The notes under the pieces are model-generated. The model saw only the letters and a list, made by a program, of their open reading frames with translations. It did not search any database and was not told the origin of the DNA. From the NCBI GenBank assembly GCA_963785415.1, contig CAWAVB010000001.1:1922001-1986000 (forward strand): a DNA stretch of 64,000 bases, written 5' to 3'. The position numbers and the translations under genes are program-made. Position 1 is the first letter of the stretch; every line of letters begins with the position of its first letter. Source of the stretch: Bog-793 sp963785415 (GTDB lineage: Bacteria; Actinomycetota; Acidimicrobiia; Acidimicrobiales; Bog-793). Below are positions 33,929-43,387 of this stretch, one piece after another.

Positions 33929-34630
33929 TCAGATCGAGAAGTCGTTTCCGGTCCATACCCCCACCGCTGTTTGGTGCAGATTCGAGACGGTGACGTGGCC
34001 GGTCACGACCCGCTCGAGCTCGTCGAGGCGCTTCTGCAACATCGCCAGACTCACACCGACGAGGTCAGGCAGCAGGGTCTCGTCGAGATCGGGTGGTGAC
34101 GCCGCCGTACGTGGCCAACGGCGAGCGATGACCTGTCCCGGCACGCCGACGACGATGGAGTTTGGGGGGACGTCGTGCACGACGACGGCGTTTGCCCCGA
34201 TGCGGCTGTCATGGCCGATCGAGATCGCACCGAGCAGCTTCGCACCGGCGCCGATCGTCACCCGATCGCCGACGGTCGGGTGACGCTTCACTGCCTCGAG
34301 GCTCGTCCCGCCGAGCGTGACCCCCTGGTAGATCGTCACATTGGCCCCCACCTCGGCCGTCTCACCGATCACCACGCCGGTGGCGTGGTCGATGAACAGC
34401 CCAGGGCCCAACTTGGCGGCCGGGTGGATGTCGACGCCGGTGAAGATGCGGGCGAGGGATGAGACCGCCCGTGCAGCCAGTTTGAGGTGCCGCGTCCACA
34501 TCCAGTGGCTGAGCCGGTAGCTCCAGACGGCGTGAAGACCGGGGTAGCACAGCACGATCTCGAGTTTCGAGTGGGCGGCCGGATCCCGCTGTCGGACCGA
34601 GGCGACGTCCTGTCGAATGCCTCCGAGCAT
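33929..34630 (-). CDS. cysE: serine O-acetyltransferase
   Basis: 233 aa. The helical N-terminus (RDPAAHSKLEIVLCYPGLHAVW with YRLSHWMW) and the left-handed beta helix of hexapeptide repeats (VDIHPAAKLGPGLFIDHATGV..., GANVTIYQGVTLGG, IGAGAKLLGAISIGHDSRIGANAVV) are diagnostic; the catalytic Asp/His pair is in FIDHATG. It makes O-acetylserine from serine and acetyl-CoA for cysteine synthesis. ATG at 34630 lies two bases after the cysK stop, so cysK-cysE is one operon and the products can form the cysteine synthase complex. The C-terminus ends GNDFSI, close to the Ile end needed for CysK docking. Confidence 0.94.
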   Translation of the reverse strand: MLGGIRQDVASVRQRDPAAHSKLEIVLCYPGLHAVWSYRLSHWMWTRHLKLAARAVSSLARIFTGVDIHPAAKLGPGLFIDHATGVVIGETAEVGANVTIYQGVTLGGTSLEAVKRHPTVGDRVTIGAGAKLLGAISIGHDSRIGANAVVVHDVPPNSIVVGVPGQVIARRWPRTAASPPDLDETLLPDLVGVSLAMLQKRLDELERVVTGHVTVSNLHQTAVGVWTGNDFSI

Positions 34631-34632
34631 GC

Positions 34633-35565
34633 TCAGTCTCCGAGTCCCTCGAACAGCTTCGTGCTGAGGTAGCGCTCGCCGAAGGAGGGGATGATGACGA
34701 CGATGAGCTTTCCGGCGTTCTCCTCGCGATGTGCCACTTTCAACGCGGCCCATACGGCCGCGCCGGAGGAGATGCCGACGAGCAGTCCTTCGTCGGTAGC
34801 CATCCGGCGCGCGGTGGCGAACGCCTCCTCGTTCTCGACCGTGATGATCTCGTCGAGGAGGCTGACATCCAGGATCGCCGGCACGAATCCGGCCCCGATC
34901 CCCTGGATCGGGTGCGGTCCTTTGGCGCCGCCCGATAGCACCGGCGATGCCGCCGGTTCGACGGCTATCAGCTGCACCGAGGGCTTGCGCTCCTTCAGCA
35001 CCTGGCCGACGCCGGTGATCGTGCCCCCGGTGCCGACGCCGGCCACGACGATGTCGACGCGGCCGTCGGTGTCGGACCAGATCTCCTCGGCGGTCGTCTC
35101 GCGGTGAATCGCCGGGTTGGCGGAGTTCTCGAACTGCTGGGGGATGAAGTAGCGACCGTCGCCATTGGCGATCTCCTCCGCCTTGGCGATGGCACCACCC
35201 ATTCCCTCGGGCCCAGGCGTGAGGACGAGCTCGGCGCCATAGCCGCGCAACAGCATGCGGCGCTCGCGGCTCATCGTTTCGGGCATCGTGAAGATGCAGC
35301 GATAGCCGCGCGCCGCGCACACCATGGCGAGCGCGATACCGGTGTTACCGCTCGTCGGTTCGACGATCGTGGTATCCGGTGTAAGGAGCCCGGCCTTCTC
35401 GGCGGCGTCGATCATCGCCACGGCGATTCGGTCCTTCACGCTGTGGGCGGGGTTGAAGAACTCGAGCTTGGCGGCGATCTCGGCGACCGCCCCTTCGCTC
35501 ACCCGCCGAAGACGGACGAGCGGCGTGTTCCCTATTAGTTGGGTGATGTCGTCGGCGATGCCCAT
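34633..35565 (-). CDS. cysK: cysteine synthase A (O-acetylserine sulfhydrylase)
   Basis: 310 aa, standard length. The PLP lysine is in FFNPAHSVKDRIA, the substrate loop is EPTSGNTGIALAM, the phosphate-binding loop is VVAGVGTGGTITGVG and the C-terminal motif is GISSGAAVWAAL. It converts O-acetylserine plus sulfide to cysteine. It is the first gene of the cysK-cysE operon; an A/T-rich leader with an inverted repeat lies about 45 bases upstream. Nothing is missing from the active site. Confidence 0.96.
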   Translation of the reverse strand: MGIADDITQLIGNTPLVRLRRVSEGAVAEIAAKLEFFNPAHSVKDRIAVAMIDAAEKAGLLTPDTTIVEPTSGNTGIALAMVCAARGYRCIFTMPETMSRERRMLLRGYGAELVLTPGPEGMGGAIAKAEEIANGDGRYFIPQQFENSANPAIHRETTAEEIWSDTDGRVDIVVAGVGTGGTITGVGQVLKERKPSVQLIAVEPAASPVLSGGAKGPHPIQGIGAGFVPAILDVSLLDEIITVENEEAFATARRMATDEGLLVGISSGAAVWAALKVAHREENAGKLIVVIIPSFGERYLSTKLFEGLGD

Positions 35566-35610
35566 GCGCGCGCCCTTCGGTCCGGGTTTTGTCCCCCATA
35601 TAGAACTATG

Positions 35611-35627
35611 TCAATGAAAGTAATTGA
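35611..35627 (-). promoter_or_regulatory. operator-like inverted repeat upstream of cysK
   Basis: TCAAT-N7-ATTGA (perfect 5-bp arms) sits in a short A/T-rich patch (about 35598-35640) that stands out from the GC-rich surroundings, 45 bases before the cysK ATG. A TTGACA on the minus strand (35614-35609) overlaps it and could be a -35 element, although no good -10 is seen at 17 bp. A sulfur-responsive repressor is the natural guess, but its identity is unknown. Confidence 0.38.
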
Positions 35628-35724
35628 TTTACTGTATGTTGATCGGCCCAGATTGACAACTCCTTGTTCGCGCACTGCGGTCGCGACTCCGGCGGAGCCG
35701 CGGTGGCCACGGCGGCTCGCCGCG

Positions 35725-36675
35725 TCAGAACCAGACGGTGGTCTGCCCAGCCCGGAGGCTGTGGTCCTTCACGAACTCGAGGAGGTCCGCCAACCCCGCC
35801 TCGGCCATTGCGACGCAGGTGTCGGCGCAGCCGTAATAGAGGCGCAACCGATCGCCCTCGGTGGTCGCCGAGCTCGGGAAGCAGACGTTCGGCACGTCGC
35901 CGATCCGCTCGTAGGGCTCAGTCGGCGCGAGCAGGTAGTCGCGGGTGCGGTAACGGACCTTCCAGGGTTCGTCGAGGTCGAGGAGCGTCGCGCCGACCGA
36001 GTACACGTAGCCGCTGCAGTTTCGCCAGACGCCGTGGTACAGGAGTAGCCAGCCCTCGTCGGTCTCGATCGGGTGCGGTCCCGGTCCGACCTTCAGCGAC
36101 TGCCATCCCCCCGCCGGACCGAAGACGAAGCGGTGGCGGCCCCAGTGGACGAGGTCGGGGCCCCTGGCGAAAAAGACGTCACCGAACGGCGTGTGCCCGC
36201 GGTCCGATGGACGGTGGTACATGGCGAAGTCGCCGGCGATCCTCCGGGGGAAAAGGACGCAGTTGCGATTTGCCGGAGGCAGCGGGTTCTCCCACTGGTG
36301 GAACGTAACGAAGTCCTCGGTCGTCGCCAGTCCGATCGCCGGTCCGGAAGGGCCGGCGTTACACCAGGTGAGGTAGTACGTTTCGTCGATCCTCGTGAGG
36401 CGCGGGTCGTAGCTCTGCGCGGTGACGGAGACCTCGGCGTCATCACTTCGCATGACGAGGGGATCGGGATCGATCTGCCAGGCGATGCCGTCGTGACTGC
36501 GTCCGACGTGCAGCGTGAGGCTCAGGCTGATCTCGTCAACCCGGAACACGCCCGCGTAGTCGCCCTCGCCGCGCTTCACGATCGCCGGATTGTGGATGCT
36601 GTTCGCTCGGGGGACCGCGCTCGCCGTGACGATCGGGTTGCCCGGGTAACGCTCGAACACCGTCTCGTTTGCCAT
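35725..36675 (-). CDS. GH130-family beta-mannoside phosphorylase-like protein
   Basis: 316 aa, five-bladed propeller family. Signature segments are FERYPGNPIVTASAVP (N-terminal substrate loop), NSIHNPAIVKRGEGDY, SYDPRLTRIDETYYLTWCN (with the catalytic Asp), LFPRRIAGDFAMYHRPSD (phosphate-contacting Arg), SLKVGPGPHPIETDEGW and LLLYHGVW. GH130 enzymes phosphorolyse beta-1,2- or beta-1,4-mannosides, releasing mannose 1-phosphate; some members hydrolyse instead. The phosphate-binding Arg/His residues appear present, favouring phosphorylase. It is read 77 nt downstream of the GMC oxidoreductase gene and could be co-transcribed with it. Confidence 0.87.
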   Translation of the reverse strand: MANETVFERYPGNPIVTASAVPRANSIHNPAIVKRGEGDYAGVFRVDEISLSLTLHVGRSHDGIAWQIDPDPLVMRSDDAEVSVTAQSYDPRLTRIDETYYLTWCNAGPSGPAIGLATTEDFVTFHQWENPLPPANRNCVLFPRRIAGDFAMYHRPSDRGHTPFGDVFFARGPDLVHWGRHRFVFGPAGGWQSLKVGPGPHPIETDEGWLLLYHGVWRNCSGYVYSVGATLLDLDEPWKVRYRTRDYLLAPTEPYERIGDVPNVCFPSSATTEGDRLRLYYGCADTCVAMAEAGLADLLEFVKDHSLRAGQTTVWF

Positions 36676-36752
36676 CGGATCCTCAATTCATCTCGCCAAC
36701 GAACCTGCCGCTCTCGGCCTGCAGCCCAGCGCCGGGTCGCGGCGGCCCGACG

Positions 36753-38429
36753 CTAAGGCCGCGGACGCAGCGCCGCGGGAGCCCCGTCGGGCACGACGGG
36801 TTGCCGGGGTGCGATCGATCCCATCCGGCGATAGGGCTCACCGAGTGGCGGTCGTCCGTCCGGGTCGCCGCGGTTCGGCCACAGCGCCATCGCGCGTTCG
36901 GTCTGCGCGGTGATCGTGAGCGCCGGGTTGACGCCCAGGTTGGCTGAGATCGCCGAGCCGTCCGCGACGTGCAGGCCAGGGTGGCCGTACACCCTCTGGT
37001 ACGGGTCGATCACGCCGGTCTCGGCCGAGTCGCCGATGACGGCGCCGCCGAGGATGTGCGCGGTCATCGGGATGTTGAACACGTCGTTCCAGCCCCCGGC
37101 GGCGAAACCGCCGATGCGCCGCGCGATGCGCCGCACGGCGTCGTGGCCGGCGGGTATCCAGGTCGGATTCGGCTCACCGTGGCCGTGCCGTGAGGTGAGT
37201 CGCGTGCCGAAGAGGCCCTTTTTCGTGTAGCAGGTAATCGAGCTGTCGCCGGTCTGCATGACGAGGGCGATGATCGTCTGTTCCGACCAGTGGTGCATGC
37301 TCAGGTTGCGCGCCATCATCACCGGATGGCGCGCCACCTCGGCGGCCCAGGTGAGCAGACGGAAGCGTTTGTCGCCGTCGGCGAGGGCGGTCGTGAGAAG
37401 CCCCATCGAGTTGCTGCCCCGTCCGTAGCGGACGGGCTCGATGTGCGTGTGGTCGTTCGGATGGAACGACGACGTGATGGCGACGCCGCGGGTGAAGTCG
37501 ACGTCGCGGCGGAATGTGCGCGCGCCGAGTATCGCCTCCGAGTTCGTGCGGGTGAACTCGCCAAGCCTCGCCGACAGGTTTGAGAGACGTCCTTCGTCGC
37601 GCATCCGGTGGAGAAGCTTCTGGGTACCGATTGCCCCCGCTGCCAAGATGACTTCGCTGGCGACGAAGGCGCGCCTTCGCTTCCGCACCCAGGCGCCGGA
37701 GCGTTCCGTCGAGATCTCGTAACGACCGTCGGGACGCGGGCGGACAGCCGTCACGGTCGTGAGCGGCTCCACCTTCGCACCCCCCCGCTCTGCGAGATGC
37801 AGGTAGTTCTTGAGGAGCGTGTTCTTCGCTCCGTAGCGACATCCCGTCATGCACTCGCCGCACTCGGTGCAGCCGATTCTCTCCGGCCCCGCACCGCCGA
37901 AGTAGGGGTCGGCGGCCCCGACGCCCGGTTCGCCGAAGTACACGCCGACCGGTGCTGCGACGAATGTCGAACCGACGCCCATCTCCTCGGCGACGGCGCG
38001 CATCACCACGTCGGCCGGGGTCGTCGTCTGGTTCACGACGACGCCAAGCATGCGCCGGGCCTGGTCGTAGTGCGGCGCGAGCTCGTCGCGCCAGTCGGTG
38101 ATCCCGGCCCACTGCGGGTCCTCATAGAAAGGTGGCGGGGGCTCGTAAAGCGTGTTGCCGTAGACGAGCGACCCGCCGCCGACGCCCGCGCCGGACAGGA
38201 TCATCACGTCTTTCAGCAGCGAGACCCGCTGGATGCCGAGCAAACCGATCTTCGGCGCCCAGAAGAACGAGCGAATCCGCCACGAGGTTCTCGGTAGCGT
38301 TGTCTCGTCGAACCGGCGCCCCGCCTCGATGACGGCGACGCGATACCCCTTCTCGGTGAGACGCAGCGCCGCCGTGCTGCCGCCGAAGCCGCTGCCGACG
38401 ACAACGACGTCGTACTCCTCGGTCTTCAT
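36753..38429 (-). CDS. GMC-family FAD oxidoreductase (cholesterol oxidase-like)
   Basis: 558 aa. The N-terminal FAD-binding loop is YDVVVVGSGFGGSTAALRL with the VAVIEAGRR Glu. The flavin contact GAGVGGGSLVYGNTLY and the C-terminal GMC signature with the His/Asn active site (HILGGAVIGD, then HVADGSAISANLGVNPALT) are present. A Cys cluster CTECGECMTGCRYGAKNT (about 187-204) resembles a ferredoxin-like Fe-S or zinc knuckle and occurs in the actinobacterial cholesterol-oxidase/sterol-type subgroup. Substrate is unknown; an alcohol or sterol oxidation is expected. No signal peptide is evident. Confidence 0.88.
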   Translation of the reverse strand: MKTEEYDVVVVGSGFGGSTAALRLTEKGYRVAVIEAGRRFDETTLPRTSWRIRSFFWAPKIGLLGIQRVSLLKDVMILSGAGVGGGSLVYGNTLYEPPPPFYEDPQWAGITDWRDELAPHYDQARRMLGVVVNQTTTPADVVMRAVAEEMGVGSTFVAAPVGVYFGEPGVGAADPYFGGAGPERIGCTECGECMTGCRYGAKNTLLKNYLHLAERGGAKVEPLTTVTAVRPRPDGRYEISTERSGAWVRKRRRAFVASEVILAAGAIGTQKLLHRMRDEGRLSNLSARLGEFTRTNSEAILGARTFRRDVDFTRGVAITSSFHPNDHTHIEPVRYGRGSNSMGLLTTALADGDKRFRLLTWAAEVARHPVMMARNLSMHHWSEQTIIALVMQTGDSSITCYTKKGLFGTRLTSRHGHGEPNPTWIPAGHDAVRRIARRIGGFAAGGWNDVFNIPMTAHILGGAVIGDSAETGVIDPYQRVYGHPGLHVADGSAISANLGVNPALTITAQTERAMALWPNRGDPDGRPPLGEPYRRMGSIAPRQPVVPDGAPAALRPRP

Positions 38430-38634
38430 TGCGGCGACAGTAGACGTCGTTGCGCACGACGGGCCAGAAGGCAGGCTGTTACGCGAACGCGGCGTGTGTG
38501 CGCCGTGCTAGCGGGATGGGCCGTGTCGCGAGGAATCGCTTCGCTAACGCCGAGCAATGGCTCCGCGCGACTACCCTGCGACGCTTGGGAGCACGCGGGC
38601 GACGGGTCCGGTGGCTGCGGAGTCCCCGTGACGA

Positions 38635-40290
38635 CTACGACTTCGTTGTCGGGCAGGCCCTCGGGTCGTAGGAGGGGATCGCGCTCGTTGCCGACGTCGG
38701 GGTGGCGAGCACCCCACCGTCTGAGTTCGGCGTCGTCGCGATCGTGGTCGTGGTGGTGGAATCTTTGGACTTCGTCTTCGACGTGGACTTCGGTCCGGTC
38801 GAGGTCGTCGTCGAGGCGGATGCGGCCGGATGCGACGAACCCACTAGGGCGTTGGCGACCGCCAGGTCCGAACCCGTCACGATGGTGACGTCGGCCCCGC
38901 CGAGGGTCGCGCCGTGTCCCATGACGACGGTTCCCGATAGGTCGGAGAGCACCTTCTCCGCCTGCTGGAGGTGCGCTCCGGACGAGTACTCGACCGTCGT
39001 CTCGGAGATCGGACCGACGGGTGTCTGGGAGCCTGTGTCGACGACGTGGTACCCGAGGGCGTGCAGTTTCGCAACGACGGCCGCGGTCGCCGTGGCCGAT
39101 CCTGTTCCGTCGGCGACGGAGACCGTGATCGAGCCCGGTCGCAGTTGCAGACCCGGCGGGTTCTCGCCCATGAAGGCGTCGACCGTCTGGAGATCCTGCG
39201 GCTGGGTGGGGAAGACCACGTCGCCATAGGGGTAGCCCTTGTACATGTAGAGCTGCGTGTCGACGACGATCGGCGTCGTGTACTCGGGGACGTCGCTGAC
39301 GCTCACCGAGTGGAAGGTCTCCAGCATGCTGAGCATCTCGTGGACGCCGAGGGTGGTGTCGACGGTGAGCTGCGGTGCAACGGCGGCGAGGAGCGATTCG
39401 TCCGTGGCGATGTTGCCGAGGCCGCGGCGATCCACCGAGGAGGCGAGCACCCTCAGGAAGATGTGGTCGCGTTCGATACGGCCGAGGTCCCCCGAGCCGT
39501 CGTAGTTGAGCCACGTCTGCGTCTTGGCGTCGTAGCCGTAGTAAACGTGCCGGGCGCGCACGAGTTCCAACGCCTCGGTGCCGTTGATGTGCTGGCATCC
39601 CGTCTTTGTCTGGAGCAGGCCGTCCATGTCCTTCAGCTGGGTCGGGAAGTACATGTCGATGCCACCGAGCGCGTCGACGATGTCGGTGAAGCTCCCGAAG
39701 TTGAGCACCACGTAGTGGTTGATCGGGATGCCGAAGTCCTGTTCGATCGCCTGCACGAGCTGTCCGGGTCCGTCGGCGAGCGCGGCGTCAACCTTGTTGT
39801 ACAGCCCGCCCGTCCTTGCGTTGGGTACGAAGGTGTCGCGCGGCATCGAGAGCAGCGACACGCGATGGTTATTTGAATCCAGTCGCAGGATCATGATGAC
39901 GTCGCTGTTCACGCCGTTGATGCCCTGTTCGCACTCCTTCACGAACCGCTCGACGTTCTGCGCGGGCTTGACGGCGCAGCGGGAGGTCGATCCAACCATG
40001 AGGATGTTCTCGACTCCTCCCGTCGAATTGAACAGGTTGGGCACCGCGACGCGCCCGATCTCGTCGACGCGGTAGATCGTGATCCCCACGACGGTACCGG
40101 CGAAGATGACGATGCACGCGACGAGTGCGAGCACACCGCGGGTCGTCCAGCGCCGGAGCTTGCTGCGCCGAGCCTTCTTCGCCCGTCGGCGCTGCCGCCA
40201 TGTCAACCGCCCCGCGCCTCCCATCCCGGGAGCCGCCGTGGCAGCGCCGTCACCGGACGCGGCAGAACTTGCATTCGAGATGTCCGACAC
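38635..40290 (-). CDS. LytR-CpsA-Psr (LCP) family ligase with LytR_C domain
   Basis: 551 aa. A cytoplasmic, very basic N-terminus (RQRRRAKKARRSKLRRW) precedes one membrane helix (GVLALVACIVIFAGTVVGITIY, about 52-73). The LCP domain follows: SDVIMILRLD, VSLLSMPRDTFVP with the catalytic Arg, LNFGSFTDIVDALGGID and ELVRARHVYYGYD. A LytR_C domain (about 385-470, ITVSVADGTGSATATAAVV) and a Thr/Ser-rich tail end the protein. LCP enzymes transfer lipid-linked glycopolymers (arabinogalactan, teichoic acid, capsule) to peptidoglycan outside the membrane. The start is GTG at 40290. It is divergent from the methyltransferase gene. Confidence 0.93.
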   Translation of the reverse strand: MSDISNASSAASGDGAATAAPGMGGAGRLTWRQRRRAKKARRSKLRRWTTRGVLALVACIVIFAGTVVGITIYRVDEIGRVAVPNLFNSTGGVENILMVGSTSRCAVKPAQNVERFVKECEQGINGVNSDVIMILRLDSNNHRVSLLSMPRDTFVPNARTGGLYNKVDAALADGPGQLVQAIEQDFGIPINHYVVLNFGSFTDIVDALGGIDMYFPTQLKDMDGLLQTKTGCQHINGTEALELVRARHVYYGYDAKTQTWLNYDGSGDLGRIERDHIFLRVLASSVDRRGLGNIATDESLLAAVAPQLTVDTTLGVHEMLSMLETFHSVSVSDVPEYTTPIVVDTQLYMYKGYPYGDVVFPTQPQDLQTVDAFMGENPPGLQLRPGSITVSVADGTGSATATAAVVAKLHALGYHVVDTGSQTPVGPISETTVEYSSGAHLQQAEKVLSDLSGTVVMGHGATLGGADVTIVTGSDLAVANALVGSSHPAASASTTTSTGPKSTSKTKSKDSTTTTTIATTPNSDGGVLATPTSATSAIPSYDPRACPTTKS

Positions 40291-40429
40291 GGGGGTCCAG
40301 GGTACCGGCTGTGTTGGCGGAATAGTCGGCAGCCCGGGTCTCAGCGGGCGATCGGCTCACGTCACGCCGGCCACCCTCACCCGTCCCCACAACCCCGGCC
40401 GGCTCGATGCCCGTGCCTATCCTGTCCCG

Positions 40430-41188
40430 ATGGCGCTGCGGGAGTCCGTCCAGAAAAGACGCCTGTTCCCCAGGGCCCGCTGGCTCGCCAAGCAGATGCT
40501 CGTGCGTTGGGACCTATTCACCCACCGCCACGACGAGTCCGTACGGCGCTGGCGTCCCGCCCTCGTCGGAGCCCGGTCCGGCCACGTCGTCGTCCCGTCC
40601 GTCGCCATCGAGTCGAGCCGACGCGAAGCAGGTGATTTCGCGGCCCGCGGGCTCGTACGGGCAGGCGACCGGGTGCTCGACATCGGCGCGGGCAACGGCC
40701 GGCAGGCGATCGGCCTCGTCGAGCAGGGGGTCGCCTCGTACACGGGCCTCGAGATCGTGAAAGGGAGTGTCGAGTACGCCAATGCGGCCTTCGCCTCGCA
40801 GGGCAACGTGCGGCTCGACTGGTTCGACGTCCAAAACGCGATGTACAACCCCAACGGGTCGCAGCAGCCCGAGAAGGCCACGTTTCCCTATCCGGACGGA
40901 TCCTTCGACTTCGCGGTCGCCCTCTCGCTGTACACGCATCTCGAGCGACTTGCAGTCGTAGAGCGCTACGTGTCCGAGACGGCTCGGGTGCTGCGCGCCG
41001 GCGGTACGGCCTTCATGACCTTTTTCAAGAGCCCTCCCAACGAGCCGAGTGCGAGCGCGGTGCGGACCGTGTTCGGCGAGGCGGACATCCGCCGGGTCGT
41101 CGGGGAGTGCTTCGAGATCGAGGACGCCGCCGGTTGCGAGACGACCGCCTTCCACGACCAGTGGCGCCTGTACCTGCGTAAGCGCTGA
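40430..41188 (+). CDS. class I SAM-dependent methyltransferase
   Basis: 252 aa. The SAM loop is DRVLDIGAGNGRQAIGL (motif I), the acidic ribose contact is YTGLEIVKGSVEYA, and the post-motif II segment is FPYPDGSFDFAVALSLYTHL (Methyltransf_11/25 type). The N-terminus (RRLFPRARWLAKQMLVRWD) is basic. The substrate is unknown. It is placed divergently from the LCP gene with about 140 nt between them, so a cell-envelope role is possible but unproven. ATG at 40430 agrees with the first conserved residues. Confidence 0.85.
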   Translation: MALRESVQKRRLFPRARWLAKQMLVRWDLFTHRHDESVRRWRPALVGARSGHVVVPSVAIESSRREAGDFAARGLVRAGDRVLDIGAGNGRQAIGLVEQGVASYTGLEIVKGSVEYANAAFASQGNVRLDWFDVQNAMYNPNGSQQPEKATFPYPDGSFDFAVALSLYTHLERLAVVERYVSETARVLRAGGTAFMTFFKSPPNEPSASAVRTVFGEADIRRVVGECFEIEDAAGCETTAFHDQWRLYLRKR

Positions 41189-41302
41189 TCTGCCAGATCG
41201 CGGCCCGGTCGTGACCTTCGTCCCTGGGTATCAGGGGTTCCTGACAGCTACATTCAGGTCGGCTTGAAATACGGGTTCAGGGTCCTGGAAAGGACGACGA
41301 CC

Positions 41303-42592
41303 TTGACGGGCGTCAGCACAGCACCGATGCCGCTGAGCGCGACGCGGACGAAGCGGTCGCTCGCCAGCGCGGCGCTGCTCGTCATGATCGGCCCCGGCGT
41401 GATGGTGATGCTCGCCGACACCGACGCCGGCAGCGTCATCACCGCCGCCCAGTCCGGTGCGAAGTTCCGCTACGCTTTCGTCCTCCCGCAGCTTGTTCTC
41501 ATTCCGGCGCTCTATCTCGTGCAGGAAATGACGGTGCGCCTCGGACTCGCAACGGGAGAGGGGCACGGCGCCCTCATCCGCCGGGTGTTCGGTTCCCGCT
41601 GGGCGTTGCTGTCGGCGGGGACGCTCTTTGTCGCCTGCGTCGGGGCGCTCGTCACCGAGTTCGCCGGTGTCGCGGGCGTCGGGGCCCTCGTCGGCATTCC
41701 GAGGTGGGCCTCGACGAGCGCCGCGGCGGCCGCGCTCATCGCGCTCGTCCTGCTCGGTCGGTACCGTCGGGTCGAGCACGTCGGCATCGCCGTCGGCGCG
41801 CTCGAACTGCTGTTCATCCCGGCGGCGATCTTCGCCCACCCGCATGTCGGCGTGATCCTCCACGACGTCGGCAACCCGATCCACGCGACGGGCGGCTTCG
41901 CGACACTGCTTGCCGCCAACGTGGGTGCCGTGATCATGCCCTGGATGGTCTTCTACCAGCAGGAAGCCGTCATCGACAAGGACCGGCGCGGCCTCGGTCT
42001 GCGCGCCGCGGTGCGGTCGGCGCGGCTCGACACCGCGACAGGTTCGGTGGTCACCCAGCTCGTGATGGTGGCCGTGATCATCGCGACCGGAGCGACCCTC
42101 GGTCTCGCGCACCGGGGCGTCTCCCTCAACAGCGTCGGCGCGATCGCCTCGGCGCTCACGCCTTTCCTCGGCCACGACAGGGCCATCGTTTTCTTCGGTC
42201 TCGGCATGGTCGGCGCGGCGGTGGTCGCCGCGCTGGTCGTGACGCTGGCCGGGGCCTGGGGGATCTCCGAGGTGCTCGGTTGGCGGCACAGCCTGAACGA
42301 CTCGCCCGCCCGGGCCGCCGGCTTCTACAGCCTCGCCGTCGGGGGCATCCTCGCCGGGGCGGTGCTCGTCCTCGTCGTGCCGAACCTCGTCAACCTGACG
42401 ATCAACGTCGAGGTGCTGAACGCCTGCCTGCTGCCGGTCATCCTCGGGTTCCTCGTCGCCCTCGAGCACAGGGCGCTCCCGGCAGAGCTGCGGATGCGCG
42501 GGGTGCGCCGGTGGGCGACTTACTCGGTCGCCGCGGTCGTCATCGTCTTCGGGGTCGCGACCGCGGCGGTCGTCCTTCTCGGGCTCGCCTGA
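41303..42592 (+). CDS. NRAMP-related metal-ion transporter
   Basis: 429 aa, about 11 hydrophobic segments. The first helix has IGPGVMVMLADTDAGSVITAAQ, the NRAMP TM1 position, but with DTDAG instead of the DPGN metal motif, as in NRAMP-related Mg2+/metal transporters (NRMT-like). TM6 has the segment NVGAVIMPWMVFYQQEAVIDK. Transport of Mg2+, Mn2+ or another divalent ion with protons is inferred. I chose the TTG at 41303 because GGAAAGGA lies eight bases upstream; a TTG at 41264 and an ATG at 41327 are alternatives. It is convergent with the ABC permease gene (24 nt between stops). Confidence 0.82.
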   Translation: MTGVSTAPMPLSATRTKRSLASAALLVMIGPGVMVMLADTDAGSVITAAQSGAKFRYAFVLPQLVLIPALYLVQEMTVRLGLATGEGHGALIRRVFGSRWALLSAGTLFVACVGALVTEFAGVAGVGALVGIPRWASTSAAAAALIALVLLGRYRRVEHVGIAVGALELLFIPAAIFAHPHVGVILHDVGNPIHATGGFATLLAANVGAVIMPWMVFYQQEAVIDKDRRGLGLRAAVRSARLDTATGSVVTQLVMVAVIIATGATLGLAHRGVSLNSVGAIASALTPFLGHDRAIVFFGLGMVGAAVVAALVVTLAGAWGISEVLGWRHSLNDSPARAAGFYSLAVGGILAGAVLVLVVPNLVNLTINVEVLNACLLPVILGFLVALEHRALPAELRMRGVRRWATYSVAAVVIVFGVATAAVVLLGLA

Positions 42593-42616
42593 GGGTCAGG
42601 TCCGCCGGGTCGCCCC

Positions 42617-43387
42617 TCAGCGCCGCGGTTCCCAGCTGAAGTAGCGGGTAGCGACGATCAGCCCGCCGATCCCCCATCCTGCGACGATCAGCACGTCGGT
42701 CCAGCTGAAGGCCGTCCCGAGAAAACCGGCCTGGATGCCGACGGCGAAGTGCCGCACGGGGAAGACCCGGGCGACCCAGACGATCCAGTTCGGTGCGTTG
42801 TTGCCGAACGGGATGAAAATCCCAGAGATGAAAAGGAGCGGCATGATCGAGGCGTTGATGATGGCGGGCGCGGCGTCGGCGTTCGGGATCGCGGGTGTGA
42901 TCGCGAAGGCAAGCGCCGAAAAGCTCGCCGAGCCGACGGCGAGGGCGACGAGGAACCGGACGAGCGTCATGCCCGTCGGGATGTCGGCCGAGTAGGCGAG
43001 CCTCCCGAACGCCGCGGTGATGACGACGAGGAGCACCGCGATGAACATGGCATGGATGACGCGCGCGCCGAGATAGACGCCGGAGGGCAGGGGCGTCCCG
43101 TTCGTCCGTTTGAGGATGCCGGCGTCGCGCTGAGCGGCCACGGACATGGCGATGTTGCTGTAGCAGGCGCCGATGACGGCGTAGGCGGCCATCGCCGCGA
43201 CGTAATAGGTGGAGTAATGGATCGTCCGCCCGCCGATGTGCAGCGTCGGGTGGCCGAGCAGCGACGTGAAGATCACGAGGAACATGAGCGGGAAGGCGAA
43301 GGTGAAAAAGGCCGACGCGGGATTGCGCCAGAAGGCCTTGTTGGCGTAACGGACCTGGGAAGCTAGGCGTACGAGCGACCTTTTCAT
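42617..43387 (-). CDS. ABC-2 type transporter permease
   Basis: 256 aa with six hydrophobic segments (SAFFTFAFPLMFLVIFTSLL, YVAAMAAYAVIGACYSNIAM, IHAMFIAVLLVVITAAFG and others) and the ABC-2 signature region IMPLLFISGIFIPFGNNAPNW, followed by FPVRHFAVGIQAGF. It is the membrane half of an exporter for drugs or cell-wall glycolipid. ATG at 43387 overlaps the ATPase stop (ATGA). The gene is intact, but its partner ATPase has lost its original 5' end, so the transporter may be non-functional. Confidence 0.88.
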   Translation of the reverse strand: MKRSLVRLASQVRYANKAFWRNPASAFFTFAFPLMFLVIFTSLLGHPTLHIGGRTIHYSTYYVAAMAAYAVIGACYSNIAMSVAAQRDAGILKRTNGTPLPSGVYLGARVIHAMFIAVLLVVITAAFGRLAYSADIPTGMTLVRFLVALAVGSASFSALAFAITPAIPNADAAPAIINASIMPLLFISGIFIPFGNNAPNWIVWVARVFPVRHFAVGIQAGFLGTAFSWTDVLIVAGWGIGGLIVATRYFSWEPRR

